The translations under genes and the position numbers were made by a program. A stretch of DNA of 36,065 nt from Planctomycetota bacterium. GTDB lineage: Bacteria; Planctomycetota; Phycisphaerae; Tepidisphaerales; Tepidisphaeraceae. Positions 15,310 to 23,560 of this stretch are shown here, piece by piece (position 1 is the first letter of the stretch; each line of letters starts with the position of its first letter). The notes under the pieces were generated by a model. That model was not told the origin of the DNA and did no database searches. It worked only from the letters and a program-made list of their open reading frames with translations. The stretch covers positions 1 to 36,065 of the forward strand of contig JAKORQ010000077.1 of NCBI GenBank assembly GCA_029777755.1, read 5' to 3'.

Positions 15310-15360
15310 GGGAGATCGAAAGAGCTTCCTTCTTCACCACGAAGAAGCGAAGCGACGAAG
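15310..15360 (+). repeat. 51-base dispersed repeat, copy 1
   Basis: Starts GGGAGATCG and ends with an ACGAAG run. It aligns along its whole length with 26216-26267, with roughly eight differences. Confidence 0.6.
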
Positions 15361-15562
15361 CCGAACTACGCTACGTCAACCATGTCATAGCACTTCGTCA
15401 GCTTCAGTTTCGGCATTTCGTCGTTGCGCCGTGGTAACGCGGGATCGGAGTATGTACCAACGTTCGGCACACGCCGCGTCACGGGGACGAATCGTCGCGT
15501 CGTGGTGGATCTGGTCCGCGTGAGCCTGCGACGGCCGACCCAGAGCTTTGTTTGGGAGGCCC

Positions 15563-15600
15563 AAAAACAACCCCGGCCAGCGTCGCCGCCGGCCGGGTTT
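15563..15600 (-). terminator. Intrinsic terminator of the coiled-coil BRCT-like gene
   Basis: On the minus strand a GC-rich hairpin (ACCCGGCC near 15600-15591 pairing with GGCCGGGG at 15578-15571) is followed by TTGTTTTTGG. It lies 24 bases beyond the stop codon at 15624. Confidence 0.75.
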
Positions 15601-15623
15601 AGGTTCATCACTTTGCTGCCAGT

Positions 15624-17087
15624 TTACCGCCGCACTGCCTCGGCCTGGCCGGTGAAGTGCAGGAAGCGGTTCTGGTTCAGGATCGGGATGTGCAGTTCGC
15701 GGGCCTCCTGGATGATGTTCTGGTAGGCCTCGAGTTCTGCACGGGCATCCTCCTGGCGCTTGATGTTCACCGGGTCGGTCAGTTCCTCATCGGTGAAGGA
15801 GGGGATAACCGGCTCCACGCCGATCACCAGGAAGTCGGTGTTCACGCCCATCTCATCGGTGACGTTGCCGCCCCACTGCGTGATGATGCGGCGGACGATC
15901 TGGGCGTCGCCCTCGGTGGCGATGCCGTTGCGGTCAAGGTCAAATCGGCCGAACACCAGGAAGTTGTACTTGATGTTGGGGTCGAAGACGATGTTCAGGA
16001 TCGGGTCGCCTTCCATGATCTGCATGCCGGCCTCGCGACGGATGACGCGGCACTCGCTGGCATTGTCCAGCACGCGCATCACCTCGATGGTGGCCTTGCC
16101 GGCGGGCTGCTCTTCCTCAAGCGGATCGCCGATCTTCGGGATGCCGCGGCTCTTGTCGTAAACCTCGAAGGTCAGGCCGGGGATGACCTGCTTGCCGCGG
16201 CCAAGGTTGATGTAAACGATGTCCGGGCCGGAAAGCCCGCTGATCACGCCATCATTGTGGCGAACCACCGGATCAGTCACGCCAACGCGAATGCGATCAA
16301 AGCGGGCCTGCGTGTTGCGGATGCGCTCCTCGAGGCGGCGAACCTCGTTGGCGCGGGCGGCCAGCTCAGCATCCTTCTGGGCCAGGATCTCTTCCAGCTT
16401 GCGGCGCTCTTCCTGGCGAGCCTTCTCGATCTCGGCGACGGTCGACTGCTGGCGATTGCGATCCTGGGTGGCAGCGGCGATGGCCTTGTTGGCCTCCTCG
16501 CGGATCGCCTGGATCTGCCTGTCGCGCTCGGCCAGGCCGGCGTCACGCTGGGCGATGGCGTCCAGCGCCTGCTTCTTGGCATCCTCCAGCATCGTGTCGC
16601 GCTGGGCGATGGTGCCCGCCTGGGCACGCACCTTGTCGGCCAGCACGTTGATGGCGCCGATCATGTCGTCGTTGGTGGAGGGAAGGGTCAGGTTCGCGAT
16701 CTCCACCGTCTCGGCGGCAGCGCTGAGCGCCGTGCCGGCCGACTTGATGGCGGCGGAGGCTGTGTTGTCGCCGCCGGCTTCACGGCCGGTGACAACCTTC
16801 ACAAGCTGGTTGCGCTGGCCGACGAGAACATCCCAAAGCTTGGTCTGGGGGGTGAAGCCGCTGGCGGGATCGGAGCGAACCGTCTTGAGCTCTTCGACGT
16901 CGGGGCCCAGCAAGGCCGCGTCAGAAATGACATCGCCGTAGCGTTTACGCAGATCGGCGAGCTGCTCATCAACCTTCCGCTTTTCCGCCCCGTACCAGAA
17001 GGCAAAGATAATCGCGACGACGCTGACAATGGCGAGGATTACTACCGACGTAATCAGGCCGGCACGCGAACCTTGGTTGGCAGCCAT
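15624..17087 (-). CDS. Membrane-anchored coiled-coil protein with C-terminal BRCT-like domain
   Basis: 487 residues. A single membrane helix (about 10-33) is followed by an Ala/Glu/Lys/Arg-rich coiled coil (roughly 150-270, with REEANKAIAAATQDRN and RRLEERIRNTQARFD). A beta-rich middle domain (about 275-370) follows, then a region from 374 that looks like a BRCT fold: YNFLVFGRFD, IVRRIITQWGGNV, NTDFLVIG, and a final helix ARELHIPILNQNRFLHF. ATG 17087 is chosen because GGAGAG lies six bases upstream and the membrane anchor begins there. BRCT domains normally bind phosphopeptides or DNA ends inside the cell, so a membrane-tethered one is unusual. Function unknown; the domain call rests on motif pattern alone. 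Confidence 0.75.
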   Translation of the reverse strand: MAANQGSRAGLITSVVILAIVSVVAIIFAFWYGAEKRKVDEQLADLRKRYGDVISDAALLGPDVEELKTVRSDPASGFTPQTKLWDVLVGQRNQLVKVVTGREAGGDNTASAAIKSAGTALSAAAETVEIANLTLPSTNDDMIGAINVLADKVRAQAGTIAQRDTMLEDAKKQALDAIAQRDAGLAERDRQIQAIREEANKAIAAATQDRNRQQSTVAEIEKARQEERRKLEEILAQKDAELAARANEVRRLEERIRNTQARFDRIRVGVTDPVVRHNDGVISGLSGPDIVYINLGRGKQVIPGLTFEVYDKSRGIPKIGDPLEEEQPAGKATIEVMRVLDNASECRVIRREAGMQIMEGDPILNIVFDPNIKYNFLVFGRFDLDRNGIATEGDAQIVRRIITQWGGNVTDEMGVNTDFLVIGVEPVIPSFTDEELTDPVNIKRQEDARAELEAYQNIIQEARELHIPILNQNRFLHFTGQAEAVRR

Positions 17088-17328
17088 GAAACTCTCCGTG
17101 TATGCCCAAGCCCGTGAAATCTGAACACTGCAGGTGCCCTGCAGCGCTGCTACGGGCGCTACCCTGCAAATAGGCATATTAAACGGCAACCTCATCAGCC
17201 GGTCAAGGAATCTTACCTCATTTGTTTATCTGTATTTACACTCCCACCGGACGCATATCTCTGATATAGTCAACGTTGCAGTTCTCAAACTCAGTCTCTT
17301 GCCCTGGGGCAGATGCGAGGTACCGATC

Positions 17329-17799
17329 ATGTCTGATACCGACCGCATTGGTGACAGTGCAGGCGAGCACAGAACCGCCTTGAGTAGCGATTCCAGTGCA
17401 ATGGGCACGACCGTGAACAAGGTCTGCTGCATGTGTGGAGTCGACCTTCATGGCCGAACCCGCTACAAGGATTCATCCGGCCGATACTGGTGCCCTACCT
17501 GCAATGAAAAAGACCGGCTCGCGAAGGAGCCGGCAACGTGTCCTGACTGCAACCAATCCATGACCAGGGCCGACCTGGTTGACTTCAAGGGAACGGCTGT
17601 CTGCCAGTCCTGCTGGGAGAAACGCCGGGCGGCCGCCAAGCGCGAAGAAGCCCGCCTGCGCGCCCTGGAGGAAGCGATCAGGGAAGAAGAGGAACGCAAA
17701 CGCCGACTGAAGATCTACCTGAGCGTGGGGCTGATCATGGTGGCGCTATGGGCGATCGCATACGCAATCTACTGGTTCATCGCACGCAGCGCCTCATAG
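17329..17799 (+). CDS. Zinc-ribbon protein with C-terminal membrane helix
   Basis: 156 residues. Two tandem Cys4 ribbons: CCMCGVDL...YWCPTCNE (about 27-58) and CPDCNQS...AVCQSCWEK (about 67-100). A highly charged helix (KREEARLRALEEAIREEEE) follows, then one membrane segment (about 130-152, VGLIMVALWAIAYAIYWF). ATG 17329 is selected because GCGAGG lies eight bases upstream and the frame before it has no matching features. It is divergent from the BRCT-like gene with about 240 bases between. The topology puts the ribbons in the cytoplasm. Function unknown; it might be a membrane-tethered adaptor. Confidence 0.75.
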   Translation: MSDTDRIGDSAGEHRTALSSDSSAMGTTVNKVCCMCGVDLHGRTRYKDSSGRYWCPTCNEKDRLAKEPATCPDCNQSMTRADLVDFKGTAVCQSCWEKRRAAAKREEARLRALEEAIREEEERKRRLKIYLSVGLIMVALWAIAYAIYWFIARSAS

Positions 17800-18111
17800 G
17801 CAAACGATCCACAGATGCACCTCGATTATCGCGGATCTCCGGGTGAAGTGGCTGGGCTGACGGGTAAATGGTATTTCGGTCAATAGCTGCCGGCTCGCCG
17901 GGCTCCTATCCTTTTTGCACTATGGGCGCAGTTTCTTCTGGGCTTTACGGAAAGCTATGGGCTGGGGTCTGGGAGCTTCCCGGCCGACTCGGTACTCGAT
18001 CGGGGCGACATCCAAAACGCCGCGATCATGTCGCGGAAGCGATTCCACATATTCTGCATATGGCAATCGGCGGCCAGATAGCGTTCCGCTCCACGCGGAA
18101 AGGAGCGAGCC
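17800..18111. other. Intergenic region upstream of the DUF2332 gene
   Basis: 312 bases without a supported gene. The only structure seen is a pair of alternative hairpins next to the following ribosome-binding site (18084-18107). No clear terminator follows the zinc-ribbon gene. Confidence 0.5.
18084..18107 (+). promoter_or_regulatory. Mutually exclusive hairpins over the DUF2332 ribosome-binding site
   Basis: TTCCGC (18084-18089) can pair with GCGGAA (18095-18100). Alternatively CGCTCC (18087-18092) can pair with GGAGCG (18102-18107), which contains the ribosome-binding site of the gene at 18112. Confidence 0.35.
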
Positions 18112-19161
18112 ATGGCGGCTGAGCAGATCGCCAGACATCTGCGCACGCAGGCCAACTGGTGCCAGCGACTCGGGTCGCCGCTCTATGCTTACCTCCTCGA
18201 GCGTGCGGCAGCGGACGCGGAATCCGGCGGCCCGATATGCCATATCCTCAGGCCACACGCCCACACGGCCGACCCGAACGCGCTCGCGCTTCGCTTCATG
18301 GGCGCTGTCCATCGGCTGGTGCTCACCGGCCGCGCGCCCGACCTCGCGCGACACTACCCGTCGGCCGGCGGCTCCGTCGGCAACATGGACGCTGCGTGGA
18401 CGGACTTTTACGCGACCGTGGCACGCGAATGCGATGCTATTTGCCCGATACTCGAGCGTCACGTGCAGACCAACGAGATCGGCCGATCCGCTTCGCTGCT
18501 TGGCGGGTTTCTCAGTGCGGCGGAGAGTGGACTTCCGCTGCGGCTCCTGGAAGTCGGCTCGTCGGCCGGGCTGAATCTGCTATGGGATCTCTTCCGCTAC
18601 GAGTGGAACGGCGCCGCGTTCGGGCCGGCCGATTCGCCGGTGCGCTTCGTGGACATCTTTCCGAATGCCGCGCCTTCTGGCGTGCCGGCCGTGACCATCG
18701 CCGAGCGGCGAGGCTGCGACGTGAACCCGATCGACCCGGCGAGCGAGGAAGGTCGGCTGACGCTTCTCTGCTACGTCTGGCCGGATCAGGCACAGCGCTT
18801 CGCGCGCCTGCGCGGGGCGCTGGACGTCGCGAAGACAACGCGCGCATCGATCGACCGGGCCGAAGCATGCGAGTGGCTATCGGAGCGCCTGGCCACCCCG
18901 ACGCCAGGCGTCGCGACGGTGGTGTTTCACTCGATCGTGCTGCAATACCTCGGGGAACGAGCCGCGCGCCTGCGTGAGATCATCGAGGAAGCCGGCCAGC
19001 GGGCGACCGCCAGGGCGCCACTTTTCTGGCTACGACTGGAACCGGAGCGGCAAGGCAACGAATCGATCTTCTCGGTAAGGATGACCACATGGCCCAACGG
19101 CCAAGACCGCCGCCTGGCCATCAGCTCCCCCCACGGCCCACCGGTGGATTGGGAGGGGTGA
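18112..19161 (+). CDS. DUF2332 family protein
   Basis: 349 residues, matching the DUF2332 family in length and in LLEVGSSAGLNLLWD (about residues 144-158), which resembles a methyltransferase-like nucleotide-binding loop, and in the YVWPDQ.QRFARLRGAL and VVFHSIVLQYL stretches. The family has no established reaction; a methyltransferase-like fold is suspected. The start ATG has GGAG seven bases upstream. Codon use is richer in CG-ending codons (GCG, CGC, TCG) than neighbouring genes and the flanking spaces are long, suggesting acquisition by transfer. Confidence 0.8.
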   Translation: MAAEQIARHLRTQANWCQRLGSPLYAYLLERAAADAESGGPICHILRPHAHTADPNALALRFMGAVHRLVLTGRAPDLARHYPSAGGSVGNMDAAWTDFYATVARECDAICPILERHVQTNEIGRSASLLGGFLSAAESGLPLRLLEVGSSAGLNLLWDLFRYEWNGAAFGPADSPVRFVDIFPNAAPSGVPAVTIAERRGCDVNPIDPASEEGRLTLLCYVWPDQAQRFARLRGALDVAKTTRASIDRAEACEWLSERLATPTPGVATVVFHSIVLQYLGERAARLREIIEEAGQRATARAPLFWLRLEPERQGNESIFSVRMTTWPNGQDRRLAISSPHGPPVDWEG

Positions 19162-19252
19162 AAGGCAATGTGCGGGAGCGTTTCTGTGGCTGTAGATTTC
19201 TACCGATCTCCCTACCTGGTTTACCGATCGCTCGGATGGTAGCCTGGTGCGC

Positions 19253-19909
19253 ATGTCTCGCGGAGATCGTTGGACGCGTGATCAATTGCTGATCGCTCTT
19301 CGGCTGTACACCAACACGCCCTTCGGCCAACTGCACAATACGAATTCCGAGATCATCCGTCTGGCTGGCCTCATCGGGCGTACGCCCAGCGCGCTATGCA
19401 TGAAAGCATGGAATTTCGTCAGCCTTGATCCGAATCAGAAGCAACGCGGAATTAAAGGGCTAAGGGGAGCAAGCGATGCGGACAGGCAACTTTGGGCTGA
19501 GCTCATGGAAAACTCAGAGGCGGTAGCCGCGGCCGCCGAAGAAGTCTACGACCGTCTGGCATCCCAACCGGAACAGGCCGGAGGAAAGGAACTGGCGATT
19601 CCGGAAGGACCTACGGAAGTTCTCCAGACTATTCGCGCGCGCCGAGTACATCGCTTTTTCGCGGCCGCAGTCTACACAGCCTACGAGGGTAAGTGTGCGC
19701 TCACCGGGATAGATGCCCGTGAACTGCTGAACGCAAGCCACATCATTCCCTGGAGCGCGGACGAAAAGCGACGGGCTAACCCCAGCAACGGCATCCTCCT
19801 CAATCGCAGACACCGTAGTGCATCTAGGCATCGTCGTTTACTGTCTCTGAAGCCGCAAATGTCAATATATGCTCGCCGTCGCCGTGGAAGTATGCGTGAA
19901 GTATTTTGA
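19253..19909 (+). pseudogene. HNH endonuclease, C-terminus decayed
   Basis: 218 residues, open frame. The N-terminal part (WTRDQLLIALRLY, GRTPSALCMKAWNF) matches a family of predicted HNH restriction-type nucleases. The HNH core is seen as YEGKCALTGIDARELLNASHI (first His), then NPSNGILLN. The expected continuation, roughly ALHDRAFDRGL, reads RRHRSASRHRRLL: spacing is kept but the acidic and aromatic residues are lost, and the protein stops soon after in a basic stretch. This looks like a decayed or truncated gene, though a divergent active form cannot be excluded. ATG 19253 is preferred to a GTG six bases earlier. Its base composition is poorer in GC than the surroundings. Confidence 0.6.
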
Positions 19910-19923
19910 ATTTACATAACGGC

Positions 19924-20286
19924 TCAGAAGAAGATATGAAACAGGTAATCAATCCGTCCCCGGTAGAGCATCTTGGTGCCGGAGTGGCGCATTACCTGGC
20001 GGATCTGTTCTCTATAGGTGGGGGCGTAGCAGTGCTTGGGGCAGTTCTTGCAGGTGGGCTTGGGGTCCATCGTGCAGTGGGTGCGCTTGGTGAAGCCGTG
20101 CTGCAATAGTTTCGTGCAGGAGGGGCAGAGCACGATTTCCCGGCCGGCGATTTCCTTGACGTCGTGGGTGCGCATCGTCACCGGCTGGCGCGGCTGGTCG
20201 GCGTGCATGTCGTTGCAGTACAGCTGGATGAAACGCGCCAGCGTCTTGAGGTCTCGGGCGATCCTGCGATCCAGTACAGCTTCCAT
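19924..20286 (-). CDS. ygbA: YgbA-family (nitrous oxide-stimulated promoter) protein
   Basis: 120 residues. Recognised from RRIARDLKTLARFIQLYCND at the N-terminus, LCPSCTKLL (first Cys pair), then the CKNCPKHCY.P.YREQIRQVMR block (four Cys/His in a tight cluster) and SGTKMLYR near the end. In E. coli YgbA is induced by nitric oxide through NsrR and supports growth under nitrosative stress; the Cys cluster probably binds zinc or an iron-sulphur cluster. It is transcribed divergently from the Nudix gene, and the 65-base gap holds a perfect FNR/DNR-type box centred 43 bases upstream of its ATG. The qNOR gene 3.3 kb away fits the same stress. Confidence 0.85.
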   Translation of the reverse strand: MEAVLDRRIARDLKTLARFIQLYCNDMHADQPRQPVTMRTHDVKEIAGREIVLCPSCTKLLQHGFTKRTHCTMDPKPTCKNCPKHCYAPTYREQIRQVMRHSGTKMLYRGRIDYLFHIFF

Positions 20287-20322
20287 GCCGGTTCTTCTAC
20301 AGCGCGTTTCCCCAATTGAGCA

Positions 20323-20336
20323 TTGATCCAGATCAA
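20323..20336. promoter_or_regulatory. FNR/DNR-type binding site
   Basis: TTGATCCAGATCAA, a perfect TTGAT-N4-ATCAA palindrome for CRP/FNR-family regulators of low oxygen or NO. On the minus strand a weak -10-like TGTAGA (20301-20296) lies 31 bases from its centre, the spacing of a class II activated promoter driving the YgbA gene. Confidence 0.7.
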
Positions 20337-20351
20337 CCCATAATAACGCCG

Positions 20352-20879
20352 ATGGACTTCGAGCTCATCGAGAAGCAGGTCATCTATGATGGCGATCGCA
20401 TTCGCCTGGAACTTCACCACCTCATGGCGGACGAGCAGCGCTACCGCAAGGAGGTGGTGGTACACCCCGGCGCGGTGGTGATCGTGCCGGTGCTGGAGGA
20501 TGGCAGGATCCTCCTGATACGTCATCGCCGCTACGCGATCAACCAGGTGCTTATCGAGCTGCCGGCCGGCACGCTGGAGAAGAACGAGGATCCCATGAAC
20601 TGCGCCGGGCGGGAGCTTCTCGAAGAGACCGGTTACCTGGCGCGGCGACTGAAGCCGATGATGTCCATGTACGCATCGCCGGGCGTGCTTACAGAGAAGA
20701 TGTATGTGTTCATCGCCTATGATCTGCAGAGGCGCGAGCAGGTTCTGGACCTGGGGGAGGACATCGAGCTCCTTCCTGTCTTGCTGGAGGAGGCATCCGA
20801 GATGATTCGCACCGGCGAAATCCAGGATGCAAAGACCATCGCCTCGCTGATGTACTACGAGCGCTTTTGCCAGCGCTGA
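20352..20879 (+). CDS. Nudix hydrolase, ADP-ribose pyrophosphatase type
   Basis: 175 residues. The Nudix box is complete: G-TLEKN-E-DPMNCAG-REL-LEE-TGY (about residues 76-98), with the catalytic glutamates of REXXEE. The preceding VVIVPVLEDGRILLIRHRR and IELPAGTLE and the following YASPGVLTEKMYVF match the NudF-type ADP-ribose/ADP-sugar pyrophosphatase subgroup. It probably clears ADP-ribose or related nucleotides in the cytosol. ATG 20352 is preferred to a TTG 36 bases earlier, which would run through the FNR-type box. The site-2 protease gene follows after 53 bases in the same direction. Confidence 0.88.
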   Translation: MDFELIEKQVIYDGDRIRLELHHLMADEQRYRKEVVVHPGAVVIVPVLEDGRILLIRHRRYAINQVLIELPAGTLEKNEDPMNCAGRELLEETGYLARRLKPMMSMYASPGVLTEKMYVFIAYDLQRREQVLDLGEDIELLPVLLEEASEMIRTGEIQDAKTIASLMYYERFCQR

Positions 20880-20932
20880 GGTGCGATTTCCCATAGAGCT
20901 ACTGACTGGAAACGCGCCTTTCAGCCCGGGGA

Positions 20933-21958
20933 ATGGACGGCGCCATGGGTTTTCAGGATCGGTACTACTACCGCGAGCAGAGCGACCGCTACAACCCACT
21001 GCTGTGGCTGCTTGGCGCGTCGGTGCAGGTGCTGAGCGTCGCCGGCACCCGCGTGAGGCTGCATATCTCGCTGATCCTGTTTGTCGGACTGGCGCTGCTG
21101 ATGGGGATCTCCGACGAGTTCACTATGCCGCATCGCCTGGTGAGCATGGCGGCGCTAGTGGTATGCCTGGTTCTGCATGAACTGGCCCACTGCTTTGCCA
21201 CCCGCGCGTTGGGGGGATTTGCCGATGAGGCACTGCTCTGGCCGCTGGGCGGGCTGGCGGACTGGCAGTATCCGCATCGGCCGGGACTGGCGTTCGTGTC
21301 GGTGGCGGCCGGGCCGGCGCTGAATCTGGCGATCGCCGCGGCGGCCGCCGGCGTGCTCTTTGGCGTTTACCGGGTGGAAGTGCCCTTCTCACCGCACGCC
21401 AGCCTGCTTGCCCCGGGGGATTGGAGCCAAGCGCAGTTTTACCTCTGGTATCTCTACATCGTCAGCTACCTGCTGCTGCTGGTTAACCTGCTTCCGGTAT
21501 TGCCGCTGGACGGGGCACACCTGCTCCAGACGCTGCTATGGCCGACGCTTGGATATGGCAAGTCGCTGCTCGTGACCTGCAACATCGGTATCGGGTCGGC
21601 GGTGGTCATCGGCGGATATGGCATCTACAGCAGCGAGTGGATCCTGATATTTGCCATGATCGCCTGCATGGCGTTTTGCGTTCAGAAGAGGTCGGCCATA
21701 AAGGCTGCTGGCGTATGGACTTTTGACGATTACGACACCGACATCCGCCGCCCGCGCAGGCGCCATCGCCTCAGCCGCTATACCAAGTGGCGTACCCGCC
21801 GACAGATCCGCCGGGAGGAGGCTGAGCGGATACATGTGGATGCGATCCTCGAGAAGATCCAGCGCCAGGGGATCAACTCGCTTACATGGTGGGAGCGGCG
21901 GGTGCTCCGGCGGGCGACTGAACGGCAGCGCCAGCGGGAGATGGAGATCGGTTCATAG
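20933..21958 (+). CDS. Site-2 protease (M50 family) membrane metalloprotease
   Basis: 341 residues. Several membrane helices; the zinc motif HELAH (residues 83-87) lies in a helix, and the second conserved site LLPVLPLDGAHLL (near 188-200) supplies the Asp ligand (NPDG-type motif, here LPLDG). After the membrane domain comes a basic soluble tail (Arg-rich, about 270-300) and a terminal segment AILEKIQRQGINSLTWWERRVL that resembles the short C-terminal module also found on rhomboid-type proteases. ATG 20945 is an alternative start. It converges on the PDZ protein gene with 21 bases between stops. Likely acts in regulated intramembrane proteolysis; the substrate is unknown. Confidence 0.85.
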   Translation: MDGAMGFQDRYYYREQSDRYNPLLWLLGASVQVLSVAGTRVRLHISLILFVGLALLMGISDEFTMPHRLVSMAALVVCLVLHELAHCFATRALGGFADEALLWPLGGLADWQYPHRPGLAFVSVAAGPALNLAIAAAAAGVLFGVYRVEVPFSPHASLLAPGDWSQAQFYLWYLYIVSYLLLLVNLLPVLPLDGAHLLQTLLWPTLGYGKSLLVTCNIGIGSAVVIGGYGIYSSEWILIFAMIACMAFCVQKRSAIKAAGVWTFDDYDTDIRRPRRRHRLSRYTKWRTRRQIRREEAERIHVDAILEKIQRQGINSLTWWERRVLRRATERQRQREMEIGS

Positions 21959-21979
21959 CTCTCGTTGCCCGGGGTGCTG

Positions 21980-23440
21980 TTACTGCGGCGGCTCGATGCG
22001 GATTGTCTGGTTTCTCCCCTCGCGCAACACCACCATTACCACCGCTTCCCGGCGGCGCTCCTCGCGAAACTTCCGGTAAAGCTCGACGAACTGCTGGAAG
22101 CTGGTGATGTTCTCGCCATTGAGCTCGACGATCATGTCGTTCATCTCCAACCGAGCAGCCTGGGCGGCCGACTGCGGGCGAACCATCGCCACGATCACGC
22201 CCTCGGTACCCGGCTCCAGCCGGCGCTGGTAGGCGTCGAGGAAGACCATCTCACGCACGGAAAAGCCCATATCCTCAGCGTAATAGCGCTCGGCCAGGTT
22301 GGCCGGCTTGGGGCGCTCCTCCAGCGTGAGGGAGACATCGCTGATTTTGCGTGTGCGTGGGTCCAGCAGGGTGAGAGTGATCTCGGTACCCGGCTTTAAG
22401 TGCAGAATCTGCCGGCGGAGGATCATGGGCAGCTCTTCCGGCTCATCGCCGCGGGGAATAGCCTGGCCATTCACGGCCGTGATGATCTGCCCGGGCTGGA
22501 TGCCGGCGCGATGGGCGGGCGCACCGGGGATGGTGTCGCCGATCTGCACGGCAGTCTGCCCGGCAAGCCCGAAATACTCAGCCACTTCCTTGCTCAGCCC
22601 CGCCATCTGCATGACGCCGATCCACGGCAACTTGAGCGGCTCGCCGGTGGGAGGATCGGAGATGCTGTGCAGCAGCGCCTTTGATGCCACGAAAATCACC
22701 GGTGGGCGGGATACGGCCGACAGTCCCGATCGTGGATCGTTCAGCAAAATCGCCTGCTCCGATTGGGCGACCACCAGCCCAATCGCCTCGCCGGCCGAGT
22801 TAAACACCGGCGACCCCATGGCCGCCAGGCTGCCTGATACCAGTACCTGCGGGAACTCACCGCGCAGGAGGGCCGATATCTTGCCCTCGACGATGTACGG
22901 CTTGTAGCCGGCGATCTTGGGCAGCACCCCCACCGACCAGACAGGCTGGCCAACCTCCAGCGGCCGATCGACGAACTCGACCGGCTTCCACTTCCGCTCA
23001 CCTACGGCCCGCACGAACGCCACATCGGCGCGCTCATCCCGGCCGAGGAATACTGCACTGACCTCCTCGACATCGCCGGTGTCGCTGGGGATGAAGATCT
23101 TGAAGTCGCGCATCTGCGAGTCGGGGATGCGGGGATCGACCAGTGCGAGGGTCGTCATGACCAGCCCGTCCTCGCCGACGACGATGCCTGAACCAACCAC
23201 TTCGCGCCGGCCCATCTCATGCTCCCAGGTGTAACCCACCGCCACCAGCGATGGCGACACCTGCGTGTAGAGATCCTGGGCACTGCGGATGGCGTCCGAG
23301 GCGATCCGCTGCGTCGCGGCGGCCGCGGTTTCCTCGACGCTTGGCGCAGTGGCAGCATCCTGCGCCAGTGCGCCAACTGAAACAGTCAACGACACCAGGG
23401 AAGCAAATCCGATTCGCCGGCAGTGATTGAGTCGAAGCAT
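21980..23440 (-). CDS. HtrA/DegP-like PDZ protein lacking the catalytic triad
   Basis: 486 residues. Signal peptide (about 1-27), trypsin-like domain (about 60-260) and two PDZ domains (about 290-370 and 400-480; GAPAHRAGIQPGQIITAVNG and AAQAARLEMNDMIVELNG). The protease core aligns with HtrA but key residues are gone: the TNNHVV histidine position reads TTLALV, and the GNSGGP serine position reads AAMGSP, so His becomes Ala and Ser becomes Met. The Asp (ERADVAFV) is kept. It is therefore probably a periplasmic chaperone or scaffold with no proteolytic activity. ATG 23440 is used because an upstream TTG only extends a non-signal region. Confidence 0.82.
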   Translation of the reverse strand: MLRLNHCRRIGFASLVSLTVSVGALAQDAATAPSVEETAAAATQRIASDAIRSAQDLYTQVSPSLVAVGYTWEHEMGRREVVGSGIVVGEDGLVMTTLALVDPRIPDSQMRDFKIFIPSDTGDVEEVSAVFLGRDERADVAFVRAVGERKWKPVEFVDRPLEVGQPVWSVGVLPKIAGYKPYIVEGKISALLRGEFPQVLVSGSLAAMGSPVFNSAGEAIGLVVAQSEQAILLNDPRSGLSAVSRPPVIFVASKALLHSISDPPTGEPLKLPWIGVMQMAGLSKEVAEYFGLAGQTAVQIGDTIPGAPAHRAGIQPGQIITAVNGQAIPRGDEPEELPMILRRQILHLKPGTEITLTLLDPRTRKISDVSLTLEERPKPANLAERYYAEDMGFSVREMVFLDAYQRRLEPGTEGVIVAMVRPQSAAQAARLEMNDMIVELNGENITSFQQFVELYRKFREERRREAVVMVVLREGRNQTIRIEPPQ

Positions 23441-23514
23441 CAGGTCTGATGGTAGCGTCGTTCGCGGGCCAGAGCCACGTCTGCGCAAGTGGCAGTGAGG
23501 CAGAACCAGAAGCG

Positions 23515-23534
23515 CGGGCGCACGTTCGCGCCCG
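23515..23534 (-). terminator. Hairpin after the qNOR gene
   Basis: Perfect 7-base stem CGGGCGC (23515-23521) / GCGCCCG (23528-23534) with a six-base loop, 26 bases beyond the qNOR stop. The following sequence on the minus strand is only moderately T-rich. Confidence 0.45.
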
Positions 23535-23560
23535 AGCTGTTTGGCAGACCTCGTGTTGGC

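Larger units (their letters stand above)
14883..15562. other. Repeat-rich gene-free stretch
   Basis: About 680 bases with no convincing coding sequence. It carries ACGAAG-type repeats (14952-14986, 15335-15360), two hairpin elements with the conserved GGGAGGTAAGG tail (15041-15098 and 15244-15300), and a 51-base stretch at 15310-15360 that is repeated at 26216-26267. Short open frames on both strands lack ribosome-binding sites and known motifs. Confidence 0.65.

Noticed and set aside
14883..15562. Overlapping short frames on both strands in the repeat-rich stretch
   Set aside because: They interrupt each other, contain repeat-encoded low-complexity peptides and lack translation signals.
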